Shown one piece after another: positions 47,513 through 58,186 of a DNA stretch of 64,000 bases. Position 1 is the first letter of the stretch, and every line of letters begins with the position of its first letter. Origin of the DNA: Physcomitrium patens (lineage: Eukaryota > Streptophyta > Bryopsida > Funariales > Funariaceae); the NCBI RefSeq assembly GCF_000002425.4, contig NC_037267.1:5244941-5308940 (forward strand), in the 5' to 3' direction. The notes beneath the pieces are model-generated. The model saw only the letters and a list, made by a program, of their open reading frames with translations. It had not been told where the DNA came from and did no database searches. The position numbers and the translations under genes are program-made.

Positions 47513-48769
47513 GAGGCCTCATCAAATAGCCGAAGTTGAACAAGTAATATCATATTACTAAGAAGCTACGTTTAGTGCCATGAGTTAAGCACAAGATGTG
47601 GATTCGTTTGTTCGCATAAACAGTACGATTGTTAAGAGTATTTTATCGGCTGAAAAGAGAATGTTGTGTGGATACAAATCTAATTTTGTCTCTTGTTTTG
47701 GTCCGCTAGCCTTCCTTGTGTGTTACATAGGAGTAAATTGCGTTGAGCAACGGCTTGGCATATTTCACAGACAGAGCCCTTGCTCAACTCGATTTTTCCC
47801 TCATGGTTCAAGTCGAGGGGCACGACATAGTACACACATCACGACTCCGCTATGAGTGACAATTCTGAGCTTCGCAACTACTGGATCTCACATCGCTTCT
47901 GCAGGTCTCTGAAGCCGCCAATAGGAGAACAACCTTTTGTGCATGTCTGATACAAGTTGATAATGTTGGCTCCCGAACGAGGCCTACTTCGAGTCGAGAT
48001 GGAGGTAACGGAGGAGTGTGGAGGAAGGGAAAGAGGGAGGAAGGGGATGGATGTTACCAATAAACTAGAGACTGAAGGTGATGGGGGTGGCGCTAAATTC
48101 TAGGTTTTTCATTTTCTTCACTTTTTTTGTTATCTTCTTGGTAATTAGTGTTTTGGCAATTTTGAAGGATAGTTTGCACTTATACAATTTCATTCATTTG
48201 TGTAGTACTAATGTCCATTTTGTTAGCACATTGCTTCTAGGCATAATCAACATAAATATAAAATATGGAAGATTACAATCAACAATCAACTAAGAAGATT
48301 GGTGTTTGTCACAAGGAATTTTGTTCGAAGTGGACAAGTCTCTAGTTTAATATTAATTCTTATAGCAGATTAGTTATATTCTGTGTATATTTTGATCCTA
48401 ATTCTTTGCTAAGATCCCCTTGGTTCCTACTTTCCTTGTTTTTAGCCTTAGTGCTTACAAAGGCCCTTCTAGAATCTCTTCTTCATGTTCCAAATTTTGT
48501 GAATGGATGTAGCCAAAGCCAAGTATACAATTTTTTTATTAAAATTGCCTAAAACCTATTTATGGATGAAGAAGAAAAATTACCATAGTGTAAGCTGAGC
48601 ATGTATTCTTATACATGTGTCTTTTGATTTCTAATAATTATATATAAATTTAGAATTATTTGAAAAAATTGTTTGATAGTTTTTTTTATTATTTTTATTA
48701 AAAAAATTTAAAATTTATATTGTAGAAGCCCAAGATTTATAAATTTTTGAATTCTTAGAAATTTTTTGT

Positions 48770-48806
<37 letters not shown>

Positions 48807-49790
48807 TAGAGATCTACTTAATAAAATGAAATTGATATTTTTTTCACTTGTTTTTTTTTTGTTCTTTTGCCAATTTTTAACTAAATTTTAATTTAAAGAG
48901 ATATCACTTATATTTTTTATCTTTTAATTTATTGTAGATGATCTTTATAATGTGTGCTAGTGGATTTAAAAATACAAATTTCTTTTCTACTTTAACAACC
49001 TCTGTGTTTCTACCTATTGAGAATTATTAAATTTTTAAATAATAAAATCACAAGAATAGATCTTTTATTTTGACAAAAATACAAAATAGAATTATTTATT
49101 TATTTATATTAATTTATAAAATTTCATTAACTATTGAAGGATAGTACAACAACAATTAAGTTATCAAAATAATTCAACTAATTATGTAAGGATACCATTT
49201 TAATTCACTTATAAAAAATTATAATATTAATTCTTTAATTTAATTTAAATACATATATATATATATATATATAATTCATCTCCAAATTTATTTATATAAA
49301 ACTTGTATCTCTCTATATAGTTATTAATCATAGAATAAATAATTAATTATTTAATGAACTTTATAAAGATATTCTAAGTTATTTTAGCCTTTAATATGAT
49401 AGATTGTTAAAGGATGAAAAATATTTCTCACTCATACAATCTGTAATTCCCACTAAATTCATTTGCAATCATGTTATCAAACAATGTATAAATTAAATAT
49501 TATCCTACCATTTCTTTTATAGATTTGACAATATACCCATCCCATCAAAAAAAAAGTATGAAAAATATTACCATTAGGCATGCTTTTCTAATCCTACATG
49601 ATTGGAATTTCATAATCCTAATCCTACATGATTCAACAAGACAGCTTCACAAACATCAATACACTACATCTGTGTTGCAAACTGAAGAAAAAACTATATG
49701 GTCTCAAATCTCGATGAAGTAGTCGAAAGCATGTTTGAGTACCACGCGTTCTCAGGTAGTAGTCTTTTAAAAACATAAATGTTTCCACGT
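47513..49790. other. Gene-poor, mostly AT-rich DNA
   Basis: No recognised gene. Contains an uninterrupted A29 at 48,774-48,802 and an (AT)n tract at 49,254-49,274. GC content drops sharply after about 48,080. Confidence 0.5.
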
Positions 49791-49792
49791 TA

Positions 49793-50170
49793 TTGCCAAC
49801 TCAAAGCAGTATTCAAAGTCATGAGAGAGGTGTTCGTTTATCCTCAGATGGTGCCCTATTTTCAATTATCACAGTTGGCATTGTGATAACGTTGTCAATG
49901 TGTTTATTATGGAGGAAAGGAAAAACATGTTGCCAAGGTACTTTGTCAATTATCAACATCTGCCCTATAGTGGAGACCCAAGTGAAAAAGTTCAACCTCC
50001 TTATCTTGAAGTCCAATCTCTTTATCAATAGGCGGAAGGATATCTTTTGTAAACTTTGGTGTGAACAAAATTATGAAGAACACATATTCTACAACCAGTA
50101 TAGATCCTTACTCAAAGTGGCCCTAAAAACCCCACTAAACGTCAGCTATTCACTTGTTAGAGACGGTTGA
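49793..50170 (+). other. Unknown 125-codon ORF with one hydrophobic segment
   Basis: An open frame containing a hydrophobic run (FSIITVGIVITLSMCLLW, about residues 23-40) followed by basic residues. Because a copia RNase H relic begins immediately after it, this may be decayed transposon sequence, but no upstream copia motif was seen. Confidence 0.2.
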
Positions 50171-50181
50171 GCGTTTAGAAG

Positions 50182-50303
50182 AAGCCGCACCATGCAGATG
50201 TGAAGCATTTCTTCAATCGAGAATATCTGGGAATTAGATAGATTGATTTTTTGTGTATAAGTGCGAAGGATGAAGTTGCCGATTCCTCAGCCAAAGGTCT
50301 AGC
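50182..50303 (+). mobile_element. Ty1/copia RNase H C-terminal relic
   Basis: One frame with a single stop reads HADVKHFFNREYLGI, then a TAG, then ISAKDEVADSSAKGL. This matches the last part of copia polyproteins, where a KHIDV..HF.RE block is followed by a T.DQ.AD..TKGL block. The remainder of the element is not recognisable. Confidence 0.6.
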
Positions 50304-51320
50304 ATTCCAACTTATTCTCTCGTACCAACAACCAAAAAAAGTTCATTAAAAGCTAAGTCATAGACATTATATTTGACAAAGAACAATTTGCTCAATACGA
50401 TTAGAAGCTAATCTTTTAGAGTAAAAACTAATGCAAGACATCCCATCAGGGAACGAATACTTGAGCAAGCATTTGAAGAACACTCTGACAACTATCAATG
50501 CAATAGAGCTGTCTTGGAAATATTGTTGTGAGGAATTTATGATCGTTTTCTCGCCCATTTCCATGAACTTGCACTTTGATTTCACAACTATACTGAAAAA
50601 TCGAAGACCTATCTATCTTTTTCAACGTTTACATCGTTACATTTATTCTAAGGAAAATCATTCTTCCTTACACCCTTGGTAAGGTATAAGGACAACAATT
50701 GGGGGTGTAAGGGCGTGATGAGGATGAAGATATACAGAACTGGTAAGTGTGACTCACGGGACGATGTATTTGATTGAATATTGCTCAGTGCAACATACTA
50801 GTTTCTATTTGGAGAGTGGATTCCTTTCACTCCTGTAACAATCAACGCTTGTCTTACTCTGCAATCGGAGTTGTGTCGATCCAAACGCCTCGAAACACAA
50901 ACTAGGCTTGGATGCGGACGTCAGATTCAACAGAATCATGACTTTATTTGGGTCGTCGACAACTATAGATCAGCACTGTACCACCACAACTATACCACCA
51001 AATCTACATCATTGGACTCACCCCAGCGCCACGTCTCGAAGGTCAGTGAAGCGGTACCGACTATAGTCGGAGATCCATGGTTTGAAACTTTATTGCGTGC
51101 GACACGTGTCAAATCAGTAACGTCCACACAATGAAGGCTAACACGCGGCGAGCCTGCGCTTCCCCCTACTATGAATTTGTCATTGTGGAGCGATATGGAG
51201 TGATGCACGTTGCGGCATGCCGTACCCAAGCCGGAACTGACGCCAATGAGCGACCTACAGCAAATCTGTGCTAAAGACATTGAAGTTTGTTTAAATACAC
51301 ATAAATATACACATACTTTT

Positions 51321-51322
<2 letters not shown>
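50304..51322. other. No gene recognised
   Basis: Several short ORFs (60-87 codons) on both strands without domains. Composition is intermediate. Confidence 0.35.

Positions 51323-51359
<37 letters not shown>
51323..51359. repeat. (GA)n microsatellite
   Basis: About 18 uninterrupted GA dinucleotides. Confidence 0.95.
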
Positions 51360-51362
<3 letters not shown>

Positions 51363-51511
51363 AAATCGGGTAATATTCGATGATTCGTCACAATCAGGAA
51401 TGAAAGCCAAAAGAATAAGAAACTTTGTACTTTGTAGACCTTGGTACGGGCAATGAACAGTATGAAGTGTTGCATCGTTGTCTTGAAACACCACATGCTC
51501 TTATCCCACCA

Positions 51512-51602
51512 GTATATATACCGTAGTTAACGAGTCTCCTGCCACACGATCTCGCATCACCTTCCTCTAGAACTCAGAAGAGGACTGCAGGTGTCACACC
51601 AG
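51512..51602 (+). promoter_or_regulatory. Possible promoter with TATA box and splice donor
   Basis: GTATATATACC is a good TATA box. About 85 bp downstream CACCAG|GTAAGC is a strong donor consensus, and the DNA between is C-rich like a plant leader. The next exon is not certain: an acceptor-like ATTTCAG lies near 51,835, in front of an unrecognised ORF. Confidence 0.3.
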
Positions 51603-51833
51603 GTAAGCTCTCTAACACACTGACATCTCGTTATGATATATACCAGTAATAATGTCTTGCTTTAATCGCGTTGCTGAGATCTGATCAGGATTGTTTCTAG
51701 CCGCAAGTACATGGAGTTGGTAATTTAAGCGACTTCTTTCAAATTTTCCTTGTTCTTTGTCTTACGTATCAACTTTAGCTGCACACAACGACATCGGCAT
51801 GTTGGTGACTGCATTTCTAGAATCTGAATTTCA

Positions 51834-52190
51834 GTGACAGACTTCATCAACAGCAAGAACTCACAATTTAAGTCTGCATACGAAAGGCAATTTTCTAATT
51901 TTCATTGCGAACAGTGGGAATCGTTCAAGTGTTTGAGAAGGAAGTTCTGCAAACAGGCGACTTCCAGTATGGCTTTGAGAGCCGGTCAGGAGGCAAATTC
52001 TTCGTCGGACTCAATCAACGTCCCATCATGCTTGCAACGGTTCATGAAGGATATTGTCCCGCATGCATTGGATGTTCCACGTTCTCCTGGTGGGGGGGAG
52101 AGCGTACCGCGTCCTAACCATCTCTCCGGTGAACCCGACCCTCACGTTTGCAAGGAGTTTCCTTGCAAGATATGTAATCGACCTCACTAG
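51834..52190 (+). other. Unknown 118-codon ORF
   Basis: An open frame with eight Cys (for instance CEQW, CLRRKFC, CKEFPCKIC), with a second overlapping frame of 70 codons (51,905-52,117). There is no ATG at the beginning, so if coding it would be an internal or spliced exon downstream of the possible promoter at 51.5 kb. No family recognised. Confidence 0.2.
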
Positions 52191-54971
52191 ACAGGGAAAT
52201 TTCACCTACATGTGTTGGAAGCGGATTGCAAATATTTCATGAATTGATTGCAGCAACTTCTTCCACACGATAGCAATGCTGCAATGACTAAACTGGCAAT
52301 AAGAGATCCTACTTTCTCATGTATGGTTGTCTTCTTCCAAAACGTGAGGTATCTTACATATTAATAAAAAATAACCCTTTCAATTTGAAGTGGAGCAGCA
52401 TCTCGCTAGTTTATTTATTGGATATTTATAATAAAAACATGCATTGTGAATATTCTTTTCGGGTAAACATATGCTGGAAATAAAAGGAAGAAATAATGCA
52501 TCGTCAACATTGGGGTTACTCAAAGGGCGTATGAAAAAACACTCCTCTCAGATGAAGTAATACCGTCAGCTCAACTCAAAAGTGGTTACTAACCTTATGT
52601 TCAACCTCCTCATTTCAAATGAAAGGAATGCTTATACCCGCAGACGTGTGATGCATGTGATGCAGTACAAAGACAGGTCCACAGACAGAATGCGGCTTTC
52701 AATTATTAGAATCTTGTCGGTACCAGTCCCCTTCCTTCGCACCCTGAGACTTGTAATCACATGTCCTATGTTACTTTTACAACACACGATTATGGTGGGA
52801 AAGAGAATGACACATGGTCAATGGAGCTTTCGTGATTGTCTCGTGAAATTGAAACCATTTATCATAACATGAGACCTAATATCCGTAATTCTCGGAGGCA
52901 GGTTTCATGAGCAAGACCATTACTCTTCGCCTAAATCAGGAACAACAGAACGTCGAACTTGCTTCAGTGATGCGATGCTAGCACGTTTTTCATTCACCAC
53001 ATCTGACCCCGGCAAACCACATTTTTTCCAGTCTGATAAATTATTTAAGTCAAAGGTGTTTCCTCGTTTAAAACTTTGCATATTATTAGATGTTCAATGC
53101 TGTTTCGATCTAGACGAACCTACCACATCGGAAGCACGAGAAACACTGTGCATTGCAGGGTTGCCCATAAAATACAACTAAATTCTACCCTTAAAATAGT
53201 GTACAAGGACATTAGACAGGTGAGTTACAAATTTCTATGAGCAGAAGTCCCTCACAAAAATTCAATTCATGATTTTGCAAGCTCGTGAACTGGATTGTTT
53301 TTAATCCATAAGGTCTCAGGGTCAACATACAGTTGGAAGAAAATGAAGAGCGCAGACTTTGGTGTATATGGTGAGGGTAATAAAATGATGAAGTCGACAT
53401 GAAAGTTTTACATAAGCCTTCATGAAAGTTGTCTCTTAATGATGAAATACAGGTACGAGAACAGAAAGTCATACTCTGTAGGATGGTCCAGCCAAATGTT
53501 CTTCAAAACCTCATGGTTTTTAGAGATAAATCTAGACAGGAGGTCCAAGCTCAGTCAGTCGAGTGTAGATGGCCGTTTACGTCTTTCTTGCCTGTTAACC
53601 AGCTGTTAAATATGTATTAAAACGCTGGTGTGTTGAACGACTAACTGCACGAAAATCGAGACACTTCACCTCACTTGGTTTCGCTGCGTCGCACATGATC
53701 TTTTAGACGATCTACACGCATCTTTTCATTGATACTTATACTTAATCACGATCAATATTCGGTATGTCGTTAGAGTTTACTGGTCGCTTACTCAAAATTC
53801 CGAAAGCCGCACTCACTCCACATGTAGAGTTCAATAACGTGTATCAATCTCAAACAGGAAGAAAGTTTCCATGTGGAGCCAAATATTACTATATGTGGCC
53901 AAGAGACAGAGTGCCTACCCACTCGCAGCTGACTTTACAATCTCGGTTTGCCAAAAGCTAGCATTAAGAGCCGTAAACAAAACACGGCATGATCCTAAAA
54001 GAACTCCATTGCCACATTTGGACACCTACCAAAAAGTTTTAATTTGTAGCGCAGACTAGTCAGTTAGACAAGAATCTGGTGTTGAACCCAACCCCAGTAC
54101 AATCAGGAAACTAGGGGATCCTCATGCAGCAGTTAGTCTGCATGACGATTGTCACATGCTGGAAAAACTCATGGGTCCCACTTCTAATTCAGCACCGATT
54201 TGGACATGCTCCACGCACGGGTAAACACTGTTGAGACTTGTTACCTCTTCCACAGCATAGAATCTAGACTAAGCGGTCGGGAGACCGATGATCTCATGAC
54301 ATGTGAAGTTGATGTGAAGTTCTTCTTCACTCACAATGAAAACATTGTTCAGATTATCCATCGCAAACCCCTATCAATGTGTTGCCTGAACCCCTACCAG
54401 TCCTTATGACAATAAATATCTCCACCGAGCGTAATCATCTAGCCAAGCGTATTTTGAACTTCTACCTGCATGCAGGATTAACTTATCAATACCAATAATC
54501 AGGGCACCGACCGATTCGGATTTGCTAGCTGGGTGCCAGTAGCAGGGCGGTAAAGCGCTCCGCTAGAAATAGCCCTAGATTTTCGATATGAGTTAATGGT
54601 TGAGTTTTTCTGTAGCAAAATGCACAAGCGATCATGATAGTGAGCGGAAATTTCGTTGCAGTTGCGCATCGATTTGATTCGTGATCATATTGCCACTTGA
54701 GTTTGGAGCTCCAATCGACGGCCCGGCTTCAGAATCTGAGCATGGCTTCTATCGATCGGTCCCAGACTGGGCATGCCGAATGCGCTGGATAGCACCCGCT
54801 TGCGTCTGGAGTGGAACCCTCGCGGGTTCTGGTCTGACCCCGAGAGTACTGTGACGTATAATACGAGTATTTGATGTTGAAGCGTGGGGGCTGCCTGACT
54901 TATGTTAGATGACGTGTGTCAAGGTGAATGATGACGTTGATGCCACCTGGCACGCAAGTGATTAGTTTCCA
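52191..54971. other. Intermediate-composition DNA without recognised genes
   Basis: ORFs of 60-96 codons occur but are scattered, overlap on opposite strands and lack domains. A GC-rich patch at 54.5-54.9 kb carries no tRNA or known coding motif. The region may be decayed gene or transposon DNA. Confidence 0.4.
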
Positions 54972-55702
54972 TGTATTAGAAATCACAAATAGACAACATT
55001 TAACTAATAAGTGGTGAGTAAAAACAAACAAGGTAAATGACACATCTTATTGAGAAGTTGCAAACTTCCTAAATGCACCTTCCTTGACAAGCTAAAAAGC
55101 ATGTAACACCTTGTTTAAAATTATGAATAAAGTTACTAAACCCTATAATTACTAAAACCTAATTTACCTCAATAATTATATTACAGTATCAAAGCAACAA
55201 TAAAATTGAGAACTTACTAGAATAAGTTTCATAAATATAAAAAACTAGAAATAAAGCTTACAAGAAGAAGGGTTGTGTTGAAGTTGTTCTATACAAAAAT
55301 TGGGGTATCAATAGACCTTTCCTCATGAACATGAATTCAAACAACCTCACTACCAAAGAATGGTCAAAATTTGATGACTCTTAGTACATGGTGTGGAAAC
55401 AAAAGATAAAAATGAAATTTAAAATAGAGCCAATACCAATCACAAAACTAAAGTTAAAAAATAATTACCACCAATAAATCAAGCTAAAATTCTTACTTGG
55501 AAATAGAAGGATCATGTTGTCCTTGCAATTTATTGAGATTGTATAGACAATTTCATCTTCTTATGTGTAGGAACATGCAAAATAATTGATGAATCATGGT
55601 TGGCAAGAAAATATATATTTTGCTAGTGATATTGTCATTCAAACACACCTATAAGAAAAATTTATAATTCTAAAAATAAGAGTAGAAGAATCTATAACAC
55701 AA
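54972..55702 (+). mobile_element. 5' end of a Ty1/copia-like element (LTR and gag start)
   Basis: A likely short LTR at 54,972-55,185 (starts TGTATTAG, ends TATTACA) is followed by AGTATCAAAGC (a degraded initiator-Met primer-binding site). About 140 bp later comes a Gag-like start with NLTTKEWSKFDDS, stop, YMVWKQKIKM, fitting the copia Gag pattern of F-D-G followed by W-K-K-M. The element is cut at 55,702 by element D. Confidence 0.45.
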
Positions 55703-56259
55703 TATCAAGGACATGAACTAAAAGATGATACATAAACTAATGAAATCCGTATCAAAGAAAGAATGACAAAATAAAAATAAAGAAGTATGTATATTAAAAA
55801 AAACTGGAAAGGCTTATTGCCAAAAGACAAGAAAACTTGAGACTCTTAAAACTAGCTTAAAAGCTAGAAAAGAGTTGACAAAAGTGAAGAAGGCTTCACT
55901 CTTGTCTTTTATATACTATCTAATTAAAGGCTACGTGGCAATATTCTAAAGGACCTCAAATGTGTGTTGACTTTGTAGGATACATGCCTTGACTTACAAG
56001 GCAAGTTTTTCTATATGTGGATCACATAGTTAACTTAGTCTTCAAGCTAACAACATGTGTGGTACATGGCCAACTTGTTGACCACGTTTCTAATCCAAAA
56101 AGATAATTAAAGACATCTATAAAGTCAAAGAAGTGTCTATAAAGCTTCTAAGAAGCTTTCGTAAAAGATATTATAGAATTAACTTACTTTTACCTACTTC
56201 TACTTACTTCTACCTATTTATACAAGTAATTACTAGCTTACATGCATATGTTCGTGCCA
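55703..56259 (-). repeat. 3' LTR of element D (family I)
   Basis: Begins TATCAAGGACATGAAC and ends GTTCGTGCCA on the plus strand, 557 bp, with the same internal landmarks as the LTRs of A and B. The 5-bp flank is CACAA. The partner LTR lies beyond the right end of the window. Confidence 0.9.
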
Positions 56260-57248
56260 TTATCCTCTTTTCTAGGGACAAGTTCTATGAGGAGCGGTCA
56301 TCATATGTTGAGAAAATCTATAATGCAAGAAATTGTATTCGCCACAAACTTAGATTTTTGTTCTCTTTGAAGATGGTTGATAGGGCCTCTCAACCATCAA
56401 TAATGTTTTATACCAAGGCCGAAAGACCACCTAGTTATTTGATCATTGTTGAGGCCTTCATAACTTCCTTCAAATAAAATATTTGGAACATTGTCAGGAG
56501 TTGTTTCAACCTCTAATAAAATTACCCAACATCAGAAGTCTCTTCCAAAGTCGAGATACCAAACTCATTGTATCTCGCCATCTATTTAAAGAAAAATATG
56601 TCATTCTTCAGTATCTTCATCTCGATTACATCATCTTAAAGGTTGTGACAATTGAAATATCTCATCCGACAAGTCAGCAAACAAAGGCTCTTCAGTCAAA
56701 TCCGCTAGTTGTTGGTTCTCCATCTTCTTAGCGTCACAACTACAAAGAAGCTACAAACAAGGATTGAAAGAAGAATGTTATCTTGCCTAGATCTTATTTC
56801 TTTTATAAGGAAAGTTTTTATTTTAATTTTGATGGATGTCATAGATAAAAAGCCTCCATTGTCTTTATTGTATTTGCAAGATTCTTTATTGGCTCCCATG
56901 TACATTCATTAATATTATATCCACGCCAATGGATAAGATATTTTAATTTAATTTGATGCCGCCTTGAATGTAGGACTTATTTCACTTTGAACTCTTCATT
57001 ATTGTTTACTTCTATAGGAAGAGGTGGAACTTGTCTTCTTCTTGGTATGTCCACTATCTTGTATGGTTCAAGCAAAATCATGTAGAATACTAGATGGATT
57101 TTCATTGATTTTGATAGGTATAAATGACATGCAACTGGATTAATCTGTGTAGAAATAGGAAATGGTCCAAGCCTTTGATAGTCCAACTTGTCACAAGCAA
57201 TAGTGGTCTTGATATTGTGACAAAGTAATCATACCTTATCACCCCTGT
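56260..57248 (-). mobile_element. 3' part of element D: polypurine tract, ORF3, chromodomain
   Basis: Reading leftwards: end of Pol with a decayed chromodomain at about 56,840-57,190 (DYQRLGPFPISTQ, HPVF changed to HLVF, YLIHWRGYN, TWEP), then ORF3 (56,301-56,723), then a polypurine-like AGAAAAGAGGATAA (56,260-56,273) at the LTR. Element E is inserted at 57,253. The rest of D resumes at 63,369. Confidence 0.85.
56301..56723 (-). pseudogene. ORF3 of element D: same unknown protein
   Basis: From the ATG complement at 56,721-56,723 to the stop at 56,301-56,303 is 423 bp, the same length as in B, so the frame length has not changed by indels. Point changes have introduced stops, and the GPINHL core is altered. 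On the opposite strand an 82-codon frame (56,483-56,731) is open, as also in B. Confidence 0.65.
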
Positions 57249-57253
57249 GAAGT

Positions 57254-57651
57254 TGTCACGGATACAGAAATACAGACTCGAGATCTAATAAGAAGTTCAA
57301 GAAGAATTGGCAAGAACTAGATTAATTAGATGAATACAAGAACAACACCAGAGAGGTGAGCTAGAGCTCGAAGAGATGTGTTATCGAGACTGAAGAACTC
57401 TTCAGCCTCGATTCCAATATATACTCCTATTTAGGAAACTTTTCAAGCAACTTCTACTAACTAGGAAGCTTCAAGAAGGTTCCAGAGACTTTCTTCTAGA
57501 AGATTCTAGAAACTTGTGTCTAGAAGGTTCTAAGAACTATGTCCCTAACATCTTCTACCAACTAAGAAGCTTTTAAAAGATTCCAGAGACTTGCTTCTAG
57601 AAGGTTCTAGAAACTTGTCTCTAGAAGGTTCTAAGAACTATGTCCCTAACA
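57254..57651 (-). repeat. 3' LTR of element E
   Basis: Plus-strand ends TGTCACGGATAC and GTCCCTAACA. It contains two copies of a 101-bp unit (57,450-57,550 and 57,551-57,651), each with a heat-shock-element-like array. Confidence 0.95.
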
Positions 57652-57665
57652 TCACCCCCTCTTTT
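57652..57665 (-). promoter_or_regulatory. Polypurine tract of element E
   Basis: Minus strand AAAAGAGGGGGTGA directly before the 3' LTR. Confidence 0.85.
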
Positions 57666-57701
57666 AGCTTCGAGGTCTCTGAGAAGCAATGTTGTTGTTA
57701 A

Positions 57702-58055
57702 TCAGTCCCAACGTAAAAAAATAAAGATCTGTCGCATAACGTCTGCTATGAACTCCAACTGTTGTTCACGAGGCAAGTGGTTAATCGGCCCTTGAAGCCA
57801 ACGGTAGTGGCCCATTCCTTCAACTTCTGACCAAGCATGAACTTCTGTGTCCTCATTGTGAAATTTTCTTGTAAAAACGCCTTTTGGCTGACCATCATAA
57901 GCAGGCTCGAATTCAAATACAATAACCAATGATCAGTTACTTGGTATCCTCTGTCGTCGTCGTGGTGTAGGCAGTTCTTCATCTTGGGGTCGCCTTTGTG
58001 AGCTAGTCGGTTGAAATAATCTGACAGGCATAGTATCTATCTCTTGGCTATCCAT
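57702..58055 (-). pseudogene. ORF3 of element E: shorter relative of the family I ORF3
   Basis: Starts at ATG 58,053-58,055 (MDSQEIDTMPVRLF), 117 codons plus stop, with one internal TGA at codon 41 (57,933-57,935). It lies 131 bp after the Pol stop and 37 bp before the polypurine tract boundary, as in family I. The shared core is GMGHYRWL-Q-GPINHL (57,774-57,818), followed by P/R-REQ and a hydrophobic tail. The N-terminus is not similar to family I but is likewise Arg/Glu-rich. No known domain. Conservation between families with unrelated LTR sequences suggests a real function for the retrotransposon. Confidence 0.75.
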
Positions 58056-58186
58056 ATCAAAAGACCAAACTATGGCTACTGAAAAAATTCTATTTTATCT
58101 TAGAAAAAATAAATACATCAACTACGAATTTTGGTGGTACTTTCTGCCTTTCTTATATTCTTGGGTGAGCAAGCTTCAGAAAGAAG

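Noticed and set aside
54520..54580. tRNA-like GGCGGTAAAGCGCTCCGC sequence
   Set aside because: No cloverleaf can be formed: the T-arm motif and a matching acceptor stem are absent.
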